Origin: Verrucosispora sp. NA02020
GTDB lineage: Bacteria; Actinomycetota; Actinomycetes; Mycobacteriales; Micromonosporaceae
NCBI RefSeq assembly: GCF_013364215.1
Contig: NZ_CP054923.1
Coordinates: 4,154,001-4,218,000 of the forward strand
Length of the DNA stretch: 64,000 nt
Direction of reading: 5' to 3'
Positions within the stretch are counted from its first letter, which is position 1; the number at the start of each line of letters is the position of its first letter. Below the pieces are notes generated by a model. That model was not told where the DNA came from. It worked only from the letters and a program-made list of their open reading frames with translations, and made no database searches. Below, piece after piece: positions 1-10,473 of this stretch. The position numbers were made by a program, and so were the translations under genes.

Positions 1-1947
1 CCCGACGGGGAGATAGACGTCCCGCTGCCCGGTCGGGTCCAGCACCGGCGCCACCAGCAGGTCGGTGCCGAGGCGGTACTGCAGGTCGGTGGTCCAGGCC
101 GTCGGGTCCTGCGGGGTGTCGACCAGCAGGGCACGCATCATCGGCGCGCCGGTACGGGCCGCCTGCACCGCCGCCGACCACAGGTACGGCATGAGCCGGT
201 ACCGCAGCCGCAGCGCGGCGACCGCGTGTCGTTCGGTCTCGGCGGGGAAGTCCCAGGGCAGCCGGCTGGTGGTGCCGTGCAGCCGCAGCAGCGGCGACAA
301 CGCCCCGAACTGCGACCAGCGGACGTACAGGTCGGGTTCCGGGGTGCCGTGGAAACCGCCGGTGTCGTGGCTCCAGAACGGCACCCCGGACAGGCCGTGC
401 GACAACCCGCCGCGCAGCGTGCTGGCCAGCGCCGGCCAGGTGGCGTTGACGTCGCCGCTCCACTGTGCGCTGTGCCGCTGCCCGCCCAGGTACGACGAGC
501 GCGCCCACACCGCCCGGTGACCGGCCACCTCCTGGGTGACCTGGGCGACCACGTCGTTGAAGAGCAGGCTGTAGACGTTGTGCAGTTCGACGCCGGTCAT
601 CCCGTTGTGGGCCACCGCGTCGGCCGGCACCCCCTCGGCGAAGTCCGTCTTGAACACGGCCACGCCCTGTTCCAGCAGTGGCCGCAGCAGGCCGGTGAAC
701 CAGTCGACGGCGGCCGGGTTGGTCAGGTCCACGATGGCGCTGACCGGGTAGCTGCCGTGCCACACGTCGGCGACGTACGTGCTGCCGTCGGGGCGGCGCA
801 GGAAGTAGCCGGCCCGGTCCGCCTCGGCGTAGAGCGGGCTGCCGGTCATCAGGTACGGGTTCATCCAGAGGCAGACCTGGAAGCCCTGCTCGCCGAGGGT
901 CCGCAGCATCCCGGCCGGGTCGGGGAACGCCTCGGCGTCCCACCGCAGGTCCGACCAGTTCCCGGCGACCTGCCAGTAGCAGTCCAGGTGCAGCACGTCG
1001 CAGGGGATGTCGCGCTCGCGGATGCGACGGGCCCGTTCCAGCACCTGGTCCTGCCTGTCCGGATAGAAGCCGGAGGAGATCCAGGCGCCGAACGCCCAGC
1101 GGGGCGGCAGGTACGGCCGACCGGTGAGCCGGTCGAACCGGTCCAGCACCTCGGCGGGGGTCGGTCCGGCCAGCACGTAGTAGTCCAGCAGGTCGTCGGG
1201 GACCAGGATCTGGACCGTGCTGTGGGTGGACTGGCAGACGTCGAACTGCACCGGCAGGCCGCTGTCGACCAGCAGCCCGTAGCCCCGGTTGGACAGATAG
1301 AACGGCACGTTCTTGTGCGACCGGTCGGACTCGCTGCCGAAGGCGTCGAAGTTCCACATCAACGCCCGCTGGCCGCGCTTGTCCAGCGGGGTGAACTTCT
1401 CCCCGAAGCCGACGAACCGTTCGTCACCGGGCGCGACGAAGCTCTCGTGCCAGGCGACGCGGACCCCGTCGACGGTGGAGCGGCCGAAGGGCAGGGTGCG
1501 CCGCCGGCCGCTGATGTCGACCGTGCCGGGGTCCTGTTCCAGCAGGACGGTGCCGTCGGGGCGCAGGAACCGGATCCGCCACGGGTCGAGGCTGATCTCG
1601 GCGACCACCGCCCCGGCGTCGACGCGTACCCACCGGTCGTCGCCGGTCACGGTGGCCGGCCGCACCTCCGGGCGGACCAGCGTCACCGCGCGCGCGGAGC
1701 GGGTCCGGGCCTGGGGGTCCTCAGCGAGCCGGACCCGGATCACGCCGTCACCGGCCGCCTCCACCCGGACCACCGCCGTCACCCCGTCGGTCAGCGCCGC
1801 CTTGAAGGTGGCCCCGGACGTGTCGCCGCCGACGAACTCGGCCCGGCCCACCACCGCGGTCCCACCCTCACCGGGGGAGCGGGCGGGCAGGTCGGGTGGG
1901 TCGGCCACGAACGTCTCGTACGGCACCAACGGCGGTCGGTACGGCAT
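1..1947 (-). CDS. GH31 alpha-glucosidase/alpha-xylosidase (3' end outside window)
   Basis: This glycoside hydrolase family 31 enzyme should remove alpha-linked xylose or glucose from oligosaccharides in the cytoplasm. The frame is open for 649 codons from ATG 1947, with a GAGGAG ribosome site 6 nt upstream, and runs off the left edge without a stop. The family hallmark KTDFAEGVP is present, and its Asp435 should be the nucleophile. This loop is closest to the YicI-type alpha-xylosidase KTDFGE motif. Downstream blocks such as FWSHDTGGF and RWSQFGALSPLLRLHG also fit GH31. It is divergent from a GH42 beta-galactosidase, which suggests a shared hemicellulose or xyloglucan oligosaccharide role. 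The family call is secure; the substrate is inference. Confidence 0.9.
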   Translation of the reverse strand, partial: MPYRPPLVPYETFVADPPDLPARSPGEGGTAVVGRAEFVGGDTSGATFKAALTDGVTAVVRVEAAGDGVIRVRLAEDPQARTRSARAVTLVRPEVRPATVTGDDRWVRVDAGAVVAEISLDPWRIRFLRPDGTVLLEQDPGTVDISGRRRTLPFGRSTVDGVRVAWHESFVAPGDERFVGFGEKFTPLDKRGQRALMWNFDAFGSESDRSHKNVPFYLSNRGYGLLVDSGLPVQFDVCQSTHSTVQILVPDDLLDYYVLAGPTPAEVLDRFDRLTGRPYLPPRWAFGAWISSGFYPDRQDQVLERARRIRERDIPCDVLHLDCYWQVAGNWSDLRWDAEAFPDPAGMLRTLGEQGFQVCLWMNPYLMTGSPLYAEADRAGYFLRRPDGSTYVADVWHGSYPVSAIVDLTNPAAVDWFTGLLRPLLEQGVAVFKTDFAEGVPADAVAHNGMTGVELHNVYSLLFNDVVAQVTQEVAGHRAVWARSSYLGGQRHSAQWSGDVNATWPALASTLRGGLSHGLSGVPFWSHDTGGFHGTPEPDLYVRWSQFGALSPLLRLHGTTSRLPWDFPAETERHAVAALRLRYRLMPYLWSAAVQAARTGAPMMRALLVDTPQDPTAWTTDLQYRLGTDLLVAPVLDPTGQRDVYLPVG

Positions 1948-1978
1948 CGGCTCTCCTCAGCGACGGTACGGCGGTGCG

Positions 1979-2037
1979 GATAGTTTCTTTAATTACCCAA
2001 CGAACTGTCAACGAGGATCATCGATGCCGAAACTATC
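1979..2037. promoter_or_regulatory. candidate sugar-repressor operator between GH31 and GH42
   Basis: GATAGTTTC (1979-1987) is repeated in inverted orientation as GAAACTATC (2029-2037). The right copy sits inside GCCGA-AACTA-TCGGC, itself a short palindrome. A further ATAGTTT (2067-2073) overlaps the GH42 -10 box. The core resembles GAAAnTTTC operators of actinobacterial LacI-type repressors of hemicellulase genes (family knowledge; no regulator gene lies in the window). Confidence 0.45.
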
Positions 2038-2044
2038 GGCGCCG

Positions 2045-2073
2045 TTGACATGGGCAAACCGCCTCCATAGTTT
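2045..2073 (+). promoter_or_regulatory. sigma-70-type promoter of the GH42 gene
   Basis: TTGACA at 2045-2050 is followed by a 17-nt spacer and TAGTTT at 2068-2073, ending 36 nt before the GH42 start codon. The -35 box is a perfect consensus. On the other strand a second TTGACA (complement of 2006-2011) points toward the GH31 gene, so the 162-nt gap probably holds two back-to-back promoters. Confidence 0.55.
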
Positions 2074-2109
2074 GGACAGATCATCAACTAATCCGACGGA
2101 TGGTGGACG

Positions 2110-4125
2110 ATGTGGCACGACGGTCGGCTCTGCTACGGCGGTGACTACAACCCGGAGCAGTGGCCGGCGGAGGTCTGGGCCGAGGACGTCGCGCTGATGC
2201 GTCGGGCCGGGATCACCCTGGTCACCGTCGGCGTGTTCGCCTGGTCCCGCCTCGAACCGGCCCCCGGCCGGTACACCTTCGACTGGCTCGACCAGGTCCT
2301 CGACCTGCTGCACGACGGCGGCATCCGGGTCGCCCTGGCCACCCCCACCGCCTCCCCGCCACCCTGGTTCTCCCTCGCCCACCCGGGCGCACTGCCGGTC
2401 ACCGCCGACGGCGTCCGCCTGCACCACGGCAGCCGCGACACCTACTGCGCCGCCGCCCCCGCCTACCGCTCCGCCGCCCGCCGCATCACCGCCGCCCTCG
2501 CCGACCGGTACGCCCACCACTCGGCCGTGGCGCTGTGGCGGGTGCACAACGAGTACGGCACCACCTGCCACTGCGAGCACACCGCCCGCGCCTTCCGACG
2601 GTGGCTGGCCGGACGCTACGGCGACCTGGCCGCCCTCAACGACGCCTGGGTCACCAGCTTCTGGAGCCAGCACTACTCCGACTGGGCGCAGATCAGCACC
2701 CCCCGCGCCACCCAGTACCTCGGCAACCCCGGCCAACTCCTGGACTTCCGCCGCTTCTGGTCCGACACGCTGCTCGCCGCGTACGCCGAACAGCGGGACC
2801 TGCTGCGCCTCGCCGCACCGCAGACCCCGGTCACCACCAACTACGTACTCGGCGACTGGGTGCCGGTCGACCACGCCCGCTGGGCCCGCGAGGTGGACCT
2901 GGTCGCCGTCGACCACTACCCGTCGGCCGTCGACGGCGGCGCCGAGGAACAGACCGCGCTCGTCGGCGACCTGGCCCGGGGCTGGGCCCGGCACACCACC
3001 GCCGACCCGACCTGGTTGCTGATGGAGAGCGCCGCCCAGCAGATCCACACCACCGGCCGGTCACACACCAAGGAGCCGGGACGGATGCTGCGCCACAGCC
3101 TGGCGCACGTGGCCCGCGGCTCGCACGGCGCGATGTTCTTCCAGTGGCGGGCACCCGCCGGTGGCGCCGAACGCTTCCACTCCGCCCTGGTGCCGCACGC
3201 CGGCCCGGACAGCCGGGCGTTCCGCGAGGCGGTCGAGCTCGGCGCGGCGCTGGAACGGCTCACCGAGGTACGCGGCCGGGTCGAGGCGTCCGTGGCGCTG
3301 GCCGTCGACGCCCCGAGTGGCTGGGCGCTACGCCACCCGGGCATGCCCTCGACCCGACTCGACCACCAGCAGGAACTCGCCGCCGCCCACCGGGCCCTGT
3401 GGCACACCGGCCACGGCTGCGACACGGTCGCCCCCGGCGACCCCCTCGACGGGTACAGGCTGCTCGTCCTGCCCGCGCTCTACCTCACCGACGACACCAC
3501 CGCCGAGTGGATCGGCGAGTACGTCCACCACGGCGGTCACCTGCTGGCCACGTACCTCAGCGGCACCGCCGACGGGTACGCCCGGGTCCGGCTCGGCGGT
3601 TACCCGGGCGCCCTGCGCGACGTGCTCGGCGTACGGGTGGAGGAGTTCCACCCGCTCGCCGACGGCGACCACGTCCGACTCGGCGACGGCGGCACCGGCC
3701 GGATCTGGGCCGAGACGGTCCATCTGACCGGCGCGGAGACCATCACCGCGTACGTCGGCGGGGTGCTCGACGGGTCACCGGCGATCACGCGGCACCGGCA
3801 CGGCGCCGGCACCGCCTGGTACGTCTCCACCCGCCCCGACGACGCCACCTACCGCCGGTTGCTGGACACCGCCGCCCGCGCCGCCGGTGTCACCCCGGTC
3901 TGTCCGGGCGCACCCGCCGGGGTCGAGGCGGTCCGTCGCCTCGGTGACGGGGTGAGCTGGCTGTTCCTGCTCAACCACACCGACCGCGCGCAGCGCGTAC
4001 CGGCCTGCGGCCGGGACCTGCTCACCGACGCCGAGGTCGACGAGGCGGTGACTCTGTCCCCCGGCGGGGTGGCCGTGCTGCGCGAGGAGCTGACCGGAAC
4101 TGCCCAGGCGGAGACTACGACCTGA
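2110..4125 (+). CDS. GH42 beta-galactosidase
   Basis: This cytoplasmic beta-galactosidase or beta-D-glycosidase of family GH42 has 671 aa, the normal length. The N-terminal YGGDYNPEQWP signature is present. Glu148 in HNEYG matches the acid/base and Glu306 in LLMES matches the nucleophile. The remainder fits the trimerisation (glutamine-amidotransferase-like) and C-terminal beta domains. There is no signal peptide. The ATG at 2110 is preceded by a modest GGTGGA. Transcription starts from the promoter at 2045-2073, divergent from the GH31 gene. Together the two could complete intracellular breakdown of imported galactosylated or xylosylated oligosaccharides, but no importer is adjacent. Confidence 0.93.
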   Translation: MWHDGRLCYGGDYNPEQWPAEVWAEDVALMRRAGITLVTVGVFAWSRLEPAPGRYTFDWLDQVLDLLHDGGIRVALATPTASPPPWFSLAHPGALPVTADGVRLHHGSRDTYCAAAPAYRSAARRITAALADRYAHHSAVALWRVHNEYGTTCHCEHTARAFRRWLAGRYGDLAALNDAWVTSFWSQHYSDWAQISTPRATQYLGNPGQLLDFRRFWSDTLLAAYAEQRDLLRLAAPQTPVTTNYVLGDWVPVDHARWAREVDLVAVDHYPSAVDGGAEEQTALVGDLARGWARHTTADPTWLLMESAAQQIHTTGRSHTKEPGRMLRHSLAHVARGSHGAMFFQWRAPAGGAERFHSALVPHAGPDSRAFREAVELGAALERLTEVRGRVEASVALAVDAPSGWALRHPGMPSTRLDHQQELAAAHRALWHTGHGCDTVAPGDPLDGYRLLVLPALYLTDDTTAEWIGEYVHHGGHLLATYLSGTADGYARVRLGGYPGALRDVLGVRVEEFHPLADGDHVRLGDGGTGRIWAETVHLTGAETITAYVGGVLDGSPAITRHRHGAGTAWYVSTRPDDATYRRLLDTAARAAGVTPVCPGAPAGVEAVRRLGDGVSWLFLLNHTDRAQRVPACGRDLLTDAEVDEAVTLSPGGVAVLREELTGTAQAETTT

Positions 4126-4235
4126 TCGGTCCCAGCAAGCGTGGCGTCCAGCCCGAAGCGGTAACACACTTCGCCGTGGGCGAGGCGGTCTCAAACCTGC
4201 TGGATCTGGGCGTACTGCGGTGCTCACCCGGAGGC

Positions 4236-4266
4236 TTGACTTCACCTGAGGTTGAAGGTCGAGCAT
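4236..4266 (+). promoter_or_regulatory. MerR-type promoter with 19-bp spacer
   Basis: TTGACT (4236-4241) is followed by a 19-nt spacer built around the palindrome ACCT-G-AGGT, flanked by CTTC and GAAG. A weak -10 box, GAGCAT, follows at 4261-4266. A long spacer containing a dyad is the hallmark of MerR-family activation by DNA distortion. The predicted +1 falls at about 4273-4274, where a second in-frame ATG begins, so the MFS mRNA may be leaderless. Confidence 0.5.
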
Positions 4267-5785
4267 GGCCGACATGGATCGTCGCGCACGTGTCATCGGC
4301 CTGGTGCTCGCCCTCGGTGGGCTGATGGTCACCGTCGACACCACCGTCACTCTGGTGGCGGTCCCCGCGATCGTCGCGGACCTCGATTCGACCCTGCCTG
4401 CGGTGCAGTGGGTCACCAGCGGCTACCTGCTCGGCGTCGTCGCGGTGACACCGCTCGCCGGCTGGGCGGCGAACCGCTACGGTGCCCGCCGCGTGTACGT
4501 GACCGCGCTGGCGATCTTCACCGTCTCCTCGGCTCTGGCCGGCCTGGCCTGGGACGCCGGGTCGCTCACCGTGTTCCGGATCCTGCAAGGGCTCGGCGGC
4601 GGCCTGCTCAACCCCGTGGGTACGGCCATCGGCCTGCGCGCCGTGCCCCGCGAATTCCGCGGTCGATTGATGAGCCTGCTGGGCCTGCCCGTCGTCATCG
4701 GTCCCGTCCTCGGCCCACCACTTGCCGGCTGGCTCGTCGACGCCGCCTCCTGGCGCTGGATCTTCCTTCTCAACGTGCCGATCGGCGCCGCCGCCGTGCT
4801 GCTGTGCACGCGGCTGCTGCCACCCCAACCCGCCGACCCGGCCCCGCCCGCGCGGATGGACTGGACCGGCCTGGCGCAGGTGTCCGGCGGCGCCGTGCTG
4901 CTCGTGCTGGGGTGCACCCTCATCGGAGAGACCGGCGAGATGACCATCGAGGTAGCCGCCGCGCTCGGCGCGGGGATGTCGCTCCTGGCCGCGTTCGTCG
5001 TCCGCGCCCTGCGGACGGATGCCCCGCTGGTGGACCTGCGGCTGCTGCGACACCGCCCCCTCGCCGCCGGCCTGGCGGTGCTGGTGTGTTTCGGTGCCGC
5101 CTACTTCGGAGCGATGTCGATCCTGCCGATCTACGTCCAAGGTGTCCGTGGCGACCCCGCCGCCCTGGCCGGCACCATCACCATCCCGATGGCTCTCGCC
5201 GTCGGAGTGACCCTGCAGATCGCCACCCGACTGGTCGACCGAGTGCGACCGGCACGCATCGTGTTCACCGGCGTCACGTTGGGCCTGCTCGGCAGCATCG
5301 CACTCCTGATCACGACGACGAGCGGCGCGTCGTACCCGATGATCGCCGCCGCGGCGGCCGTTCTCGGCGTCGGATCCGGCGCCACCCTGATGCCGACCAT
5401 GACCGTGGCCGTACGCGACCTGGAACACGAGGACACCCCACGCGGTACGACGCTGCTCGCGCTTGTCCAGCAGATGGCCAGCGCGGTCGGTGTCGCCCTC
5501 GTGGCCACCACCCTCACCGTGGTGGTGTCCGCCCGGGTGCCCGAACTGGCCACCACCGACACCGGTGGGCTCGCGGCGATGCTCGCCCTCGACCTGTCCG
5601 CCCGTGCCGAGCTCGAACCCCAGCTTGCCGGAGCGGTCGGCAGTAGCTACGCCGTCGCCGCAGTCCTCATGGTGCTGAGCGCACTGGCGGCAGTCGTGGG
5701 CCTGCGTACGAGTCGCGGTGAGCGTCGTCAGGGGCGGCGCAGCCGCAGGGCCACGAAGCTCGGGCGCTCGGTCAGTCGCGCGTAG
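4265..5785 (+). CDS. DHA2-type MFS drug/H+ antiporter
   Basis: This 506-aa polytopic membrane protein of the EmrB/QacA (DHA2) exporter family probably has 14 membrane segments. The first helix contains VTVDTTVTLVAVPAI, a variant of the DHA2 motif VxLDxTIVNVALP. GWAANRYGARRVY is the loop 2-3 signature and GPVLGPPLAGWLVD is antiporter motif C. ATG 4265 has GAAGG 6 nt upstream. The in-frame ATG at 4274 coincides with the predicted transcription start of the MerR-type promoter and is an equally good, leaderless start. Substrate is unknown; MerR control suggests induction by a toxic compound. The last 58 nt overlap the convergent methyltransferase gene. Confidence 0.88.
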   Translation: MADMDRRARVIGLVLALGGLMVTVDTTVTLVAVPAIVADLDSTLPAVQWVTSGYLLGVVAVTPLAGWAANRYGARRVYVTALAIFTVSSALAGLAWDAGSLTVFRILQGLGGGLLNPVGTAIGLRAVPREFRGRLMSLLGLPVVIGPVLGPPLAGWLVDAASWRWIFLLNVPIGAAAVLLCTRLLPPQPADPAPPARMDWTGLAQVSGGAVLLVLGCTLIGETGEMTIEVAAALGAGMSLLAAFVVRALRTDAPLVDLRLLRHRPLAAGLAVLVCFGAAYFGAMSILPIYVQGVRGDPAALAGTITIPMALAVGVTLQIATRLVDRVRPARIVFTGVTLGLLGSIALLITTTSGASYPMIAAAAAVLGVGSGATLMPTMTVAVRDLEHEDTPRGTTLLALVQQMASAVGVALVATTLTVVVSARVPELATTDTGGLAAMLALDLSARAELEPQLAGAVGSSYAVAAVLMVLSALAAVVGLRTSRGERRQGRRSRRATKLGRSVSRA

Positions 5786-6420
5786 CGCTCCGGGTCGGTG
5801 GTGCGCAGCGTCTCGACCGCCCTCGGCTCGACCAGCCGCTCCAGCACGAACCCCGCGTCGAGCACCTCGGTTATCAGGGACTCAAGGGTCATCCGCTGCA
5901 AGCGCATGGTGATCCCGTCCGCCATCGGGAACTCGACCCAGCTCTCGTCGAAGTACGATCCGCCGTAGTACCGCCAGTCCGACGCCGGATGTGTCGTCGA
6001 CAGCAGGAACCAACCGCCCGGCCGCAGCACTCGCCGCACCTCGCCGAGGAACCGGACGCGGTCGGTCAGGTGGTGCAGGACCAGCGCGCAGACGGCCCCG
6101 TCGAACGACGCGTCGGCCGCGAATTCCAGCGGGGAGTCCAAGTCGTGCTGGCGGACGTCGGCGCGATCGCCGAGCACGGCCCGGGCGTGCTCGACCAGCG
6201 TGGCGCTGCCGTCGACCGCCACCACCTCGGCTCCCCGGGCGACAAACTCGGCCGCGTAGTGGCCGCCACCACAGCCGGCGTCCAGGACCCGCAGACCGGC
6301 CACGTCACCGGCGAGCGTGAGCATGGCCGGCCGGTCCGTGTAGGCATTGTGCGGACTGTCAGCGGCGTGCGCCGCGAAGACGTCACCGGCCTGGTCGTGG
6401 TACGCGTGGGCTGCGGGCAT
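5728..6420 (-). CDS. class I SAM-dependent methyltransferase
   Basis: This 230-aa protein has the Rossmann methyltransferase fold. Motif I is VLDAGCGGGHYAAEF, the acidic loop is VAVDGS, motif II/III is FDGAVCALVLHHL and motif post-III is VLRPGGWFLLST. This is the Methyltransf_11 type, which acts on small molecules such as quinones or natural products; the substrate cannot be told. I chose ATG 6420 (MPAAHAYHDQAG) because the conserved fold starts there. The frame stays open upstream to 6483. The 3' end overlaps the convergent MFS gene. Confidence 0.85.
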   Translation of the reverse strand: MPAAHAYHDQAGDVFAAHAADSPHNAYTDRPAMLTLAGDVAGLRVLDAGCGGGHYAAEFVARGAEVVAVDGSATLVEHARAVLGDRADVRQHDLDSPLEFAADASFDGAVCALVLHHLTDRVRFLGEVRRVLRPGGWFLLSTTHPASDWRYYGGSYFDESWVEFPMADGITMRLQRMTLESLITEVLDAGFVLERLVEPRAVETLRTTDPERYARLTERPSFVALRLRRP

Positions 6421-6520
6421 CCGGGAAGCTTGCCGAGGTGGTGACGCGGGACGCAAGTCGTCGAGCAGGAAGAACGCTTCCACCGCCCCGGTACCCTGGG
6501 GGAACGGGGAGGTGGAACGC

Positions 6521-6994
6521 GTGGACAGGATGTGGGAGGCGTCGGTCGAGGCGCAGATCCGCTCGGCGCAGGAACGCGGGGAGTTCGACGACCTGCCCGG
6601 CGCGGGCCGCCCGATCCCGGGCCGGGGGATGCCCTACGACGAGTCCTGGTGGATCAAGAGCTTCATGGAACGCGAGAAGCTCCCCACCGACCTGCTGCTA
6701 CCCACCCCGCTGCTGCTGCGCCGCCGCATCGAGCGCCTGCCCGACGAGGTCCGCGACCTCCCCACCGAGCAGGCCGTACGCTCCTGCGTCGCCGACCTGA
6801 ACGCCGAGGTGATGGCCTGGCTGCGCAACCCGTCCGGCCCTCGCGTCGTGGTGCGCCCGGTCGACGCCGACACCGTGGTGTCGACGTGGCGGGCCGCGCG
6901 TCGCGCCGCCGCCGACCCAGCGGTCCCCCTGGCCGCCCCGCCGTCCGCACCCCGGTGGTCCTGGTTCCCGTTCCGCCGACGCCGCGCCGCCTGA
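6521..6994 (+). CDS. DUF1992 (DnaJ homologue subfamily C28-like) protein
   Basis: This 157-aa soluble protein matches the DUF1992 family. The signature covers ERGEFDDLPGAGRPI, then YDESWWIKSFMEREKL, then LLLRRRIERLP. In eukaryotes the domain is found in DnaJC28; its bacterial role is unknown. Start choice: GTG 6521 lies 8 nt after GGGGAGG (6506-6512) and is best placed. GTG 6512 and ATG 6530 are in-frame alternatives. The C-terminal tail is Pro/Arg rich. It is divergent from the methyltransferase and convergent with the rox-like gene. Confidence 0.8.
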   Translation: MDRMWEASVEAQIRSAQERGEFDDLPGAGRPIPGRGMPYDESWWIKSFMEREKLPTDLLLPTPLLLRRRIERLPDEVRDLPTEQAVRSCVADLNAEVMAWLRNPSGPRVVVRPVDADTVVSTWRAARRAAADPAVPLAAPPSAPRWSWFPFRRRRAA

Positions 6995-7049
6995 TCCGTC
7001 CCGTGGCGATCCTGCTCGACGGTGTCGAGGGCCTCCGCGCGGCAGGCTG

Positions 7050-8909
<1,860 letters not shown>

Positions 8910-8926
8910 TCAGGACTCTCGGGGCG

Positions 8927-9394
8927 TCAGGAGGGCGTCGGCTGGTACGTCGCGCGGGCTGCGGCGACCTCGGCGGCCTGGCGCTCGCGCCAACGCTTCT
9001 GCGCCTCGCGGTTGCAGGTCCGGCAGACGCGTCGGTAGCGGCCGGTCGCCGGCTCGATCTCCCGCTCGTGCCCGTTGCGGCACAGCGGGGCCTGGCGGCG
9101 TTCTCGGCAGGTGTCCGCGTGGCGGAGTTGGCGCAGGTGCGTCGGCTCGATGCAGTCCGGCACTGCACAGTCGTGGTGGATCTCCAGCGCCGGGTCGTAG
9201 TCCCCGACGAAGACCACGTAGGCCGCAATGTGTGCCCAGGCCCGGCCCGCCAACTTCTGGTGTACGCCCCGCCGGGTGCCGTAGCCACGGACGACGAGGC
9301 ATCCGCTGTCGGTGCGGGTCGAACGGCTCAGCAGGTACGCCCGCAGCGTGTCCTCGGTGAAGTGTCGGGACAGGCCGGTGATCTGGGACAGCAC
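8927..9394 (-). CDS. HNH-type endonuclease-like zinc protein
   Basis: This 155-aa protein resembles small phage and homing HNH nucleases. Residues 71-87 (LEIHHDCAVPDCIEPTHLR) carry the His-His pair and the second HNH block, with Glu83 where Asn is usual. A following Cys pattern (LCRNGH ... VCRTCNREAQKRW) fits a second zinc knuckle seen in such proteins. The N-terminal 65 residues look like a DNA-recognition region. It probably cleaves DNA or is a decayed mobile-element gene. The Asn-to-Glu change leaves catalytic competence uncertain. It sits beside an AT-rich repeat island and upstream of the FkbM gene on the same strand. Confidence 0.7.
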   Translation of the reverse strand: MLSQITGLSRHFTEDTLRAYLLSRSTRTDSGCLVVRGYGTRRGVHQKLAGRAWAHIAAYVVFVGDYDPALEIHHDCAVPDCIEPTHLRQLRHADTCRERRQAPLCRNGHEREIEPATGRYRRVCRTCNREAQKRWRERQAAEVAAARATYQPTPS

Positions 9395-9452
9395 CCGGTC
9401 AGGGTACGGCGGCGGTCACCAGCGGGGGACCGGCGATCCGTGGGCCGGGGTG

Positions 9453-10235
9453 TCAGCGGGACGGCGACGGCAGGCAGTAGATGTCGCCGGAGTTGGCCTC
9501 GTGCGGCAACTCGGTCAGGTACGCCGCCATCTCCTCGGCGGTGGCCCAGCGGCCGAGGGTCAGCTCCTTGTGGTCGCCGAGCGCCACGTCGAAGCCGCCG
9601 AAACCGAGCGCGGTCAACCGGTCCAGGCAGCGCAGCGCCACCTCGCGTTCGATCGTGGTGAACTCGAACGACAGCGCGGGCAGCGTGCCGCTCAGCCCGG
9701 CCAGCACGGCGTCCTCGAAGCCCTCCACATCGATCTTGGCAAAGGCTGGCGTGCCGTGTTCGGCGATGAGGGCGTCCACGGTGGTGACCGGGACCTCGAT
9801 CTGACCGTCCCAGACCTGCCCCTCCCAGCCGCCGGCCCCGGCCGCCGCACTGACGAAGTCGGTGGAGGCGGTGGAGACGGTGGGGTTGGCGGAGTTGACC
9901 AGGAAACCGATCCGTCCCGGTTGTGCCCCGCAGGCCGCCTCGACCAGGGTGACCTGGTCGTCGTCGGCGTAGATGGTGCGCAGCGCCCGCAGGCACAGCG
10001 GCTGCGGTTCGACCGCGACGACCCGGGCGCCGAGGCGGCGGAAGCTGCCGATGTGGTCGCCGACGTGGGAGCCGATGTCGAAGACCAGGTCGCCGGGTCG
10101 GACGAAGCGGGCGTAGAAGGCGTCCATCGCCGCGTCCCGCCCGGGGTCGCCGTAGTAGACCTCCAGCGACCGGCGTAGCCCGGCGGTCGCCGGGTCGGCC
10201 TTGAGCGCCTCGACCGCAGCGGTGTGTGTACCCAT
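9453..10235 (-). CDS. FkbM family methyltransferase
   Basis: This 260-aa SAM-dependent methyltransferase has the FkbM domain. The SAM-binding loop is LVFDIGSHVGDHIGSFRRLGA, followed by VVAVEPQP, and PAFAKIDVEGFEDAVLAGL is the family signature. FkbM enzymes O-methylate sugars and secondary metabolites; this one has no biosynthetic neighbours, so the substrate is open. ATG 10235 is the only sensible start. The upstream 238 nt are shared with the divergent sHsp promoter. It is on the same strand as the HNH gene, 58 nt away. Confidence 0.88.
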   Translation of the reverse strand: MGTHTAAVEALKADPATAGLRRSLEVYYGDPGRDAAMDAFYARFVRPGDLVFDIGSHVGDHIGSFRRLGARVVAVEPQPLCLRALRTIYADDDQVTLVEAACGAQPGRIGFLVNSANPTVSTASTDFVSAAAGAGGWEGQVWDGQIEVPVTTVDALIAEHGTPAFAKIDVEGFEDAVLAGLSGTLPALSFEFTTIEREVALRCLDRLTALGFGGFDVALGDHKELTLGRWATAEEMAAYLTELPHEANSGDIYCLPSPSR

Positions 10236-10369
10236 CGCAGCACCCTAACCCGCGCGCTCCGCCGAGGTGGCTCGGCTCGATGACGCCCGTCACCCGGCGT
10301 GAACGCGGGCGCCGAGAGGACACGTCGGTCGTCGCCTGCTGGCCGCCTTCGACGACCACCGCACGGGAG

Positions 10370-10431
10370 TTGACGACGCGCGCCCGGCGCGCTAAATAAG
10401 AAGACAGAAAGTTGAGTCGCCAAGGCTCAAC
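10370..10431 (+). promoter_or_regulatory. sHsp promoter with HspR operator (HAIR)
   Basis: TTGACG (10370-10375), a 17-nt spacer and TAAATA (10393-10398) make a strong sigma-70 promoter. Twelve nt downstream lies GTTGAGT-N7-GCTCAAC (10411-10431). It matches the HspR-associated inverted repeat CTTGAGT-N7-ACTCAAG at 11 of 14 arm positions. Its position over the start-site region fits repression by HspR, relieved on heat or protein-folding stress. Confidence 0.8.
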
Positions 10432-10473
10432 TACTTCCGAACCTTCGGCGCAGAGGACCCGAGGAGGCACGAG

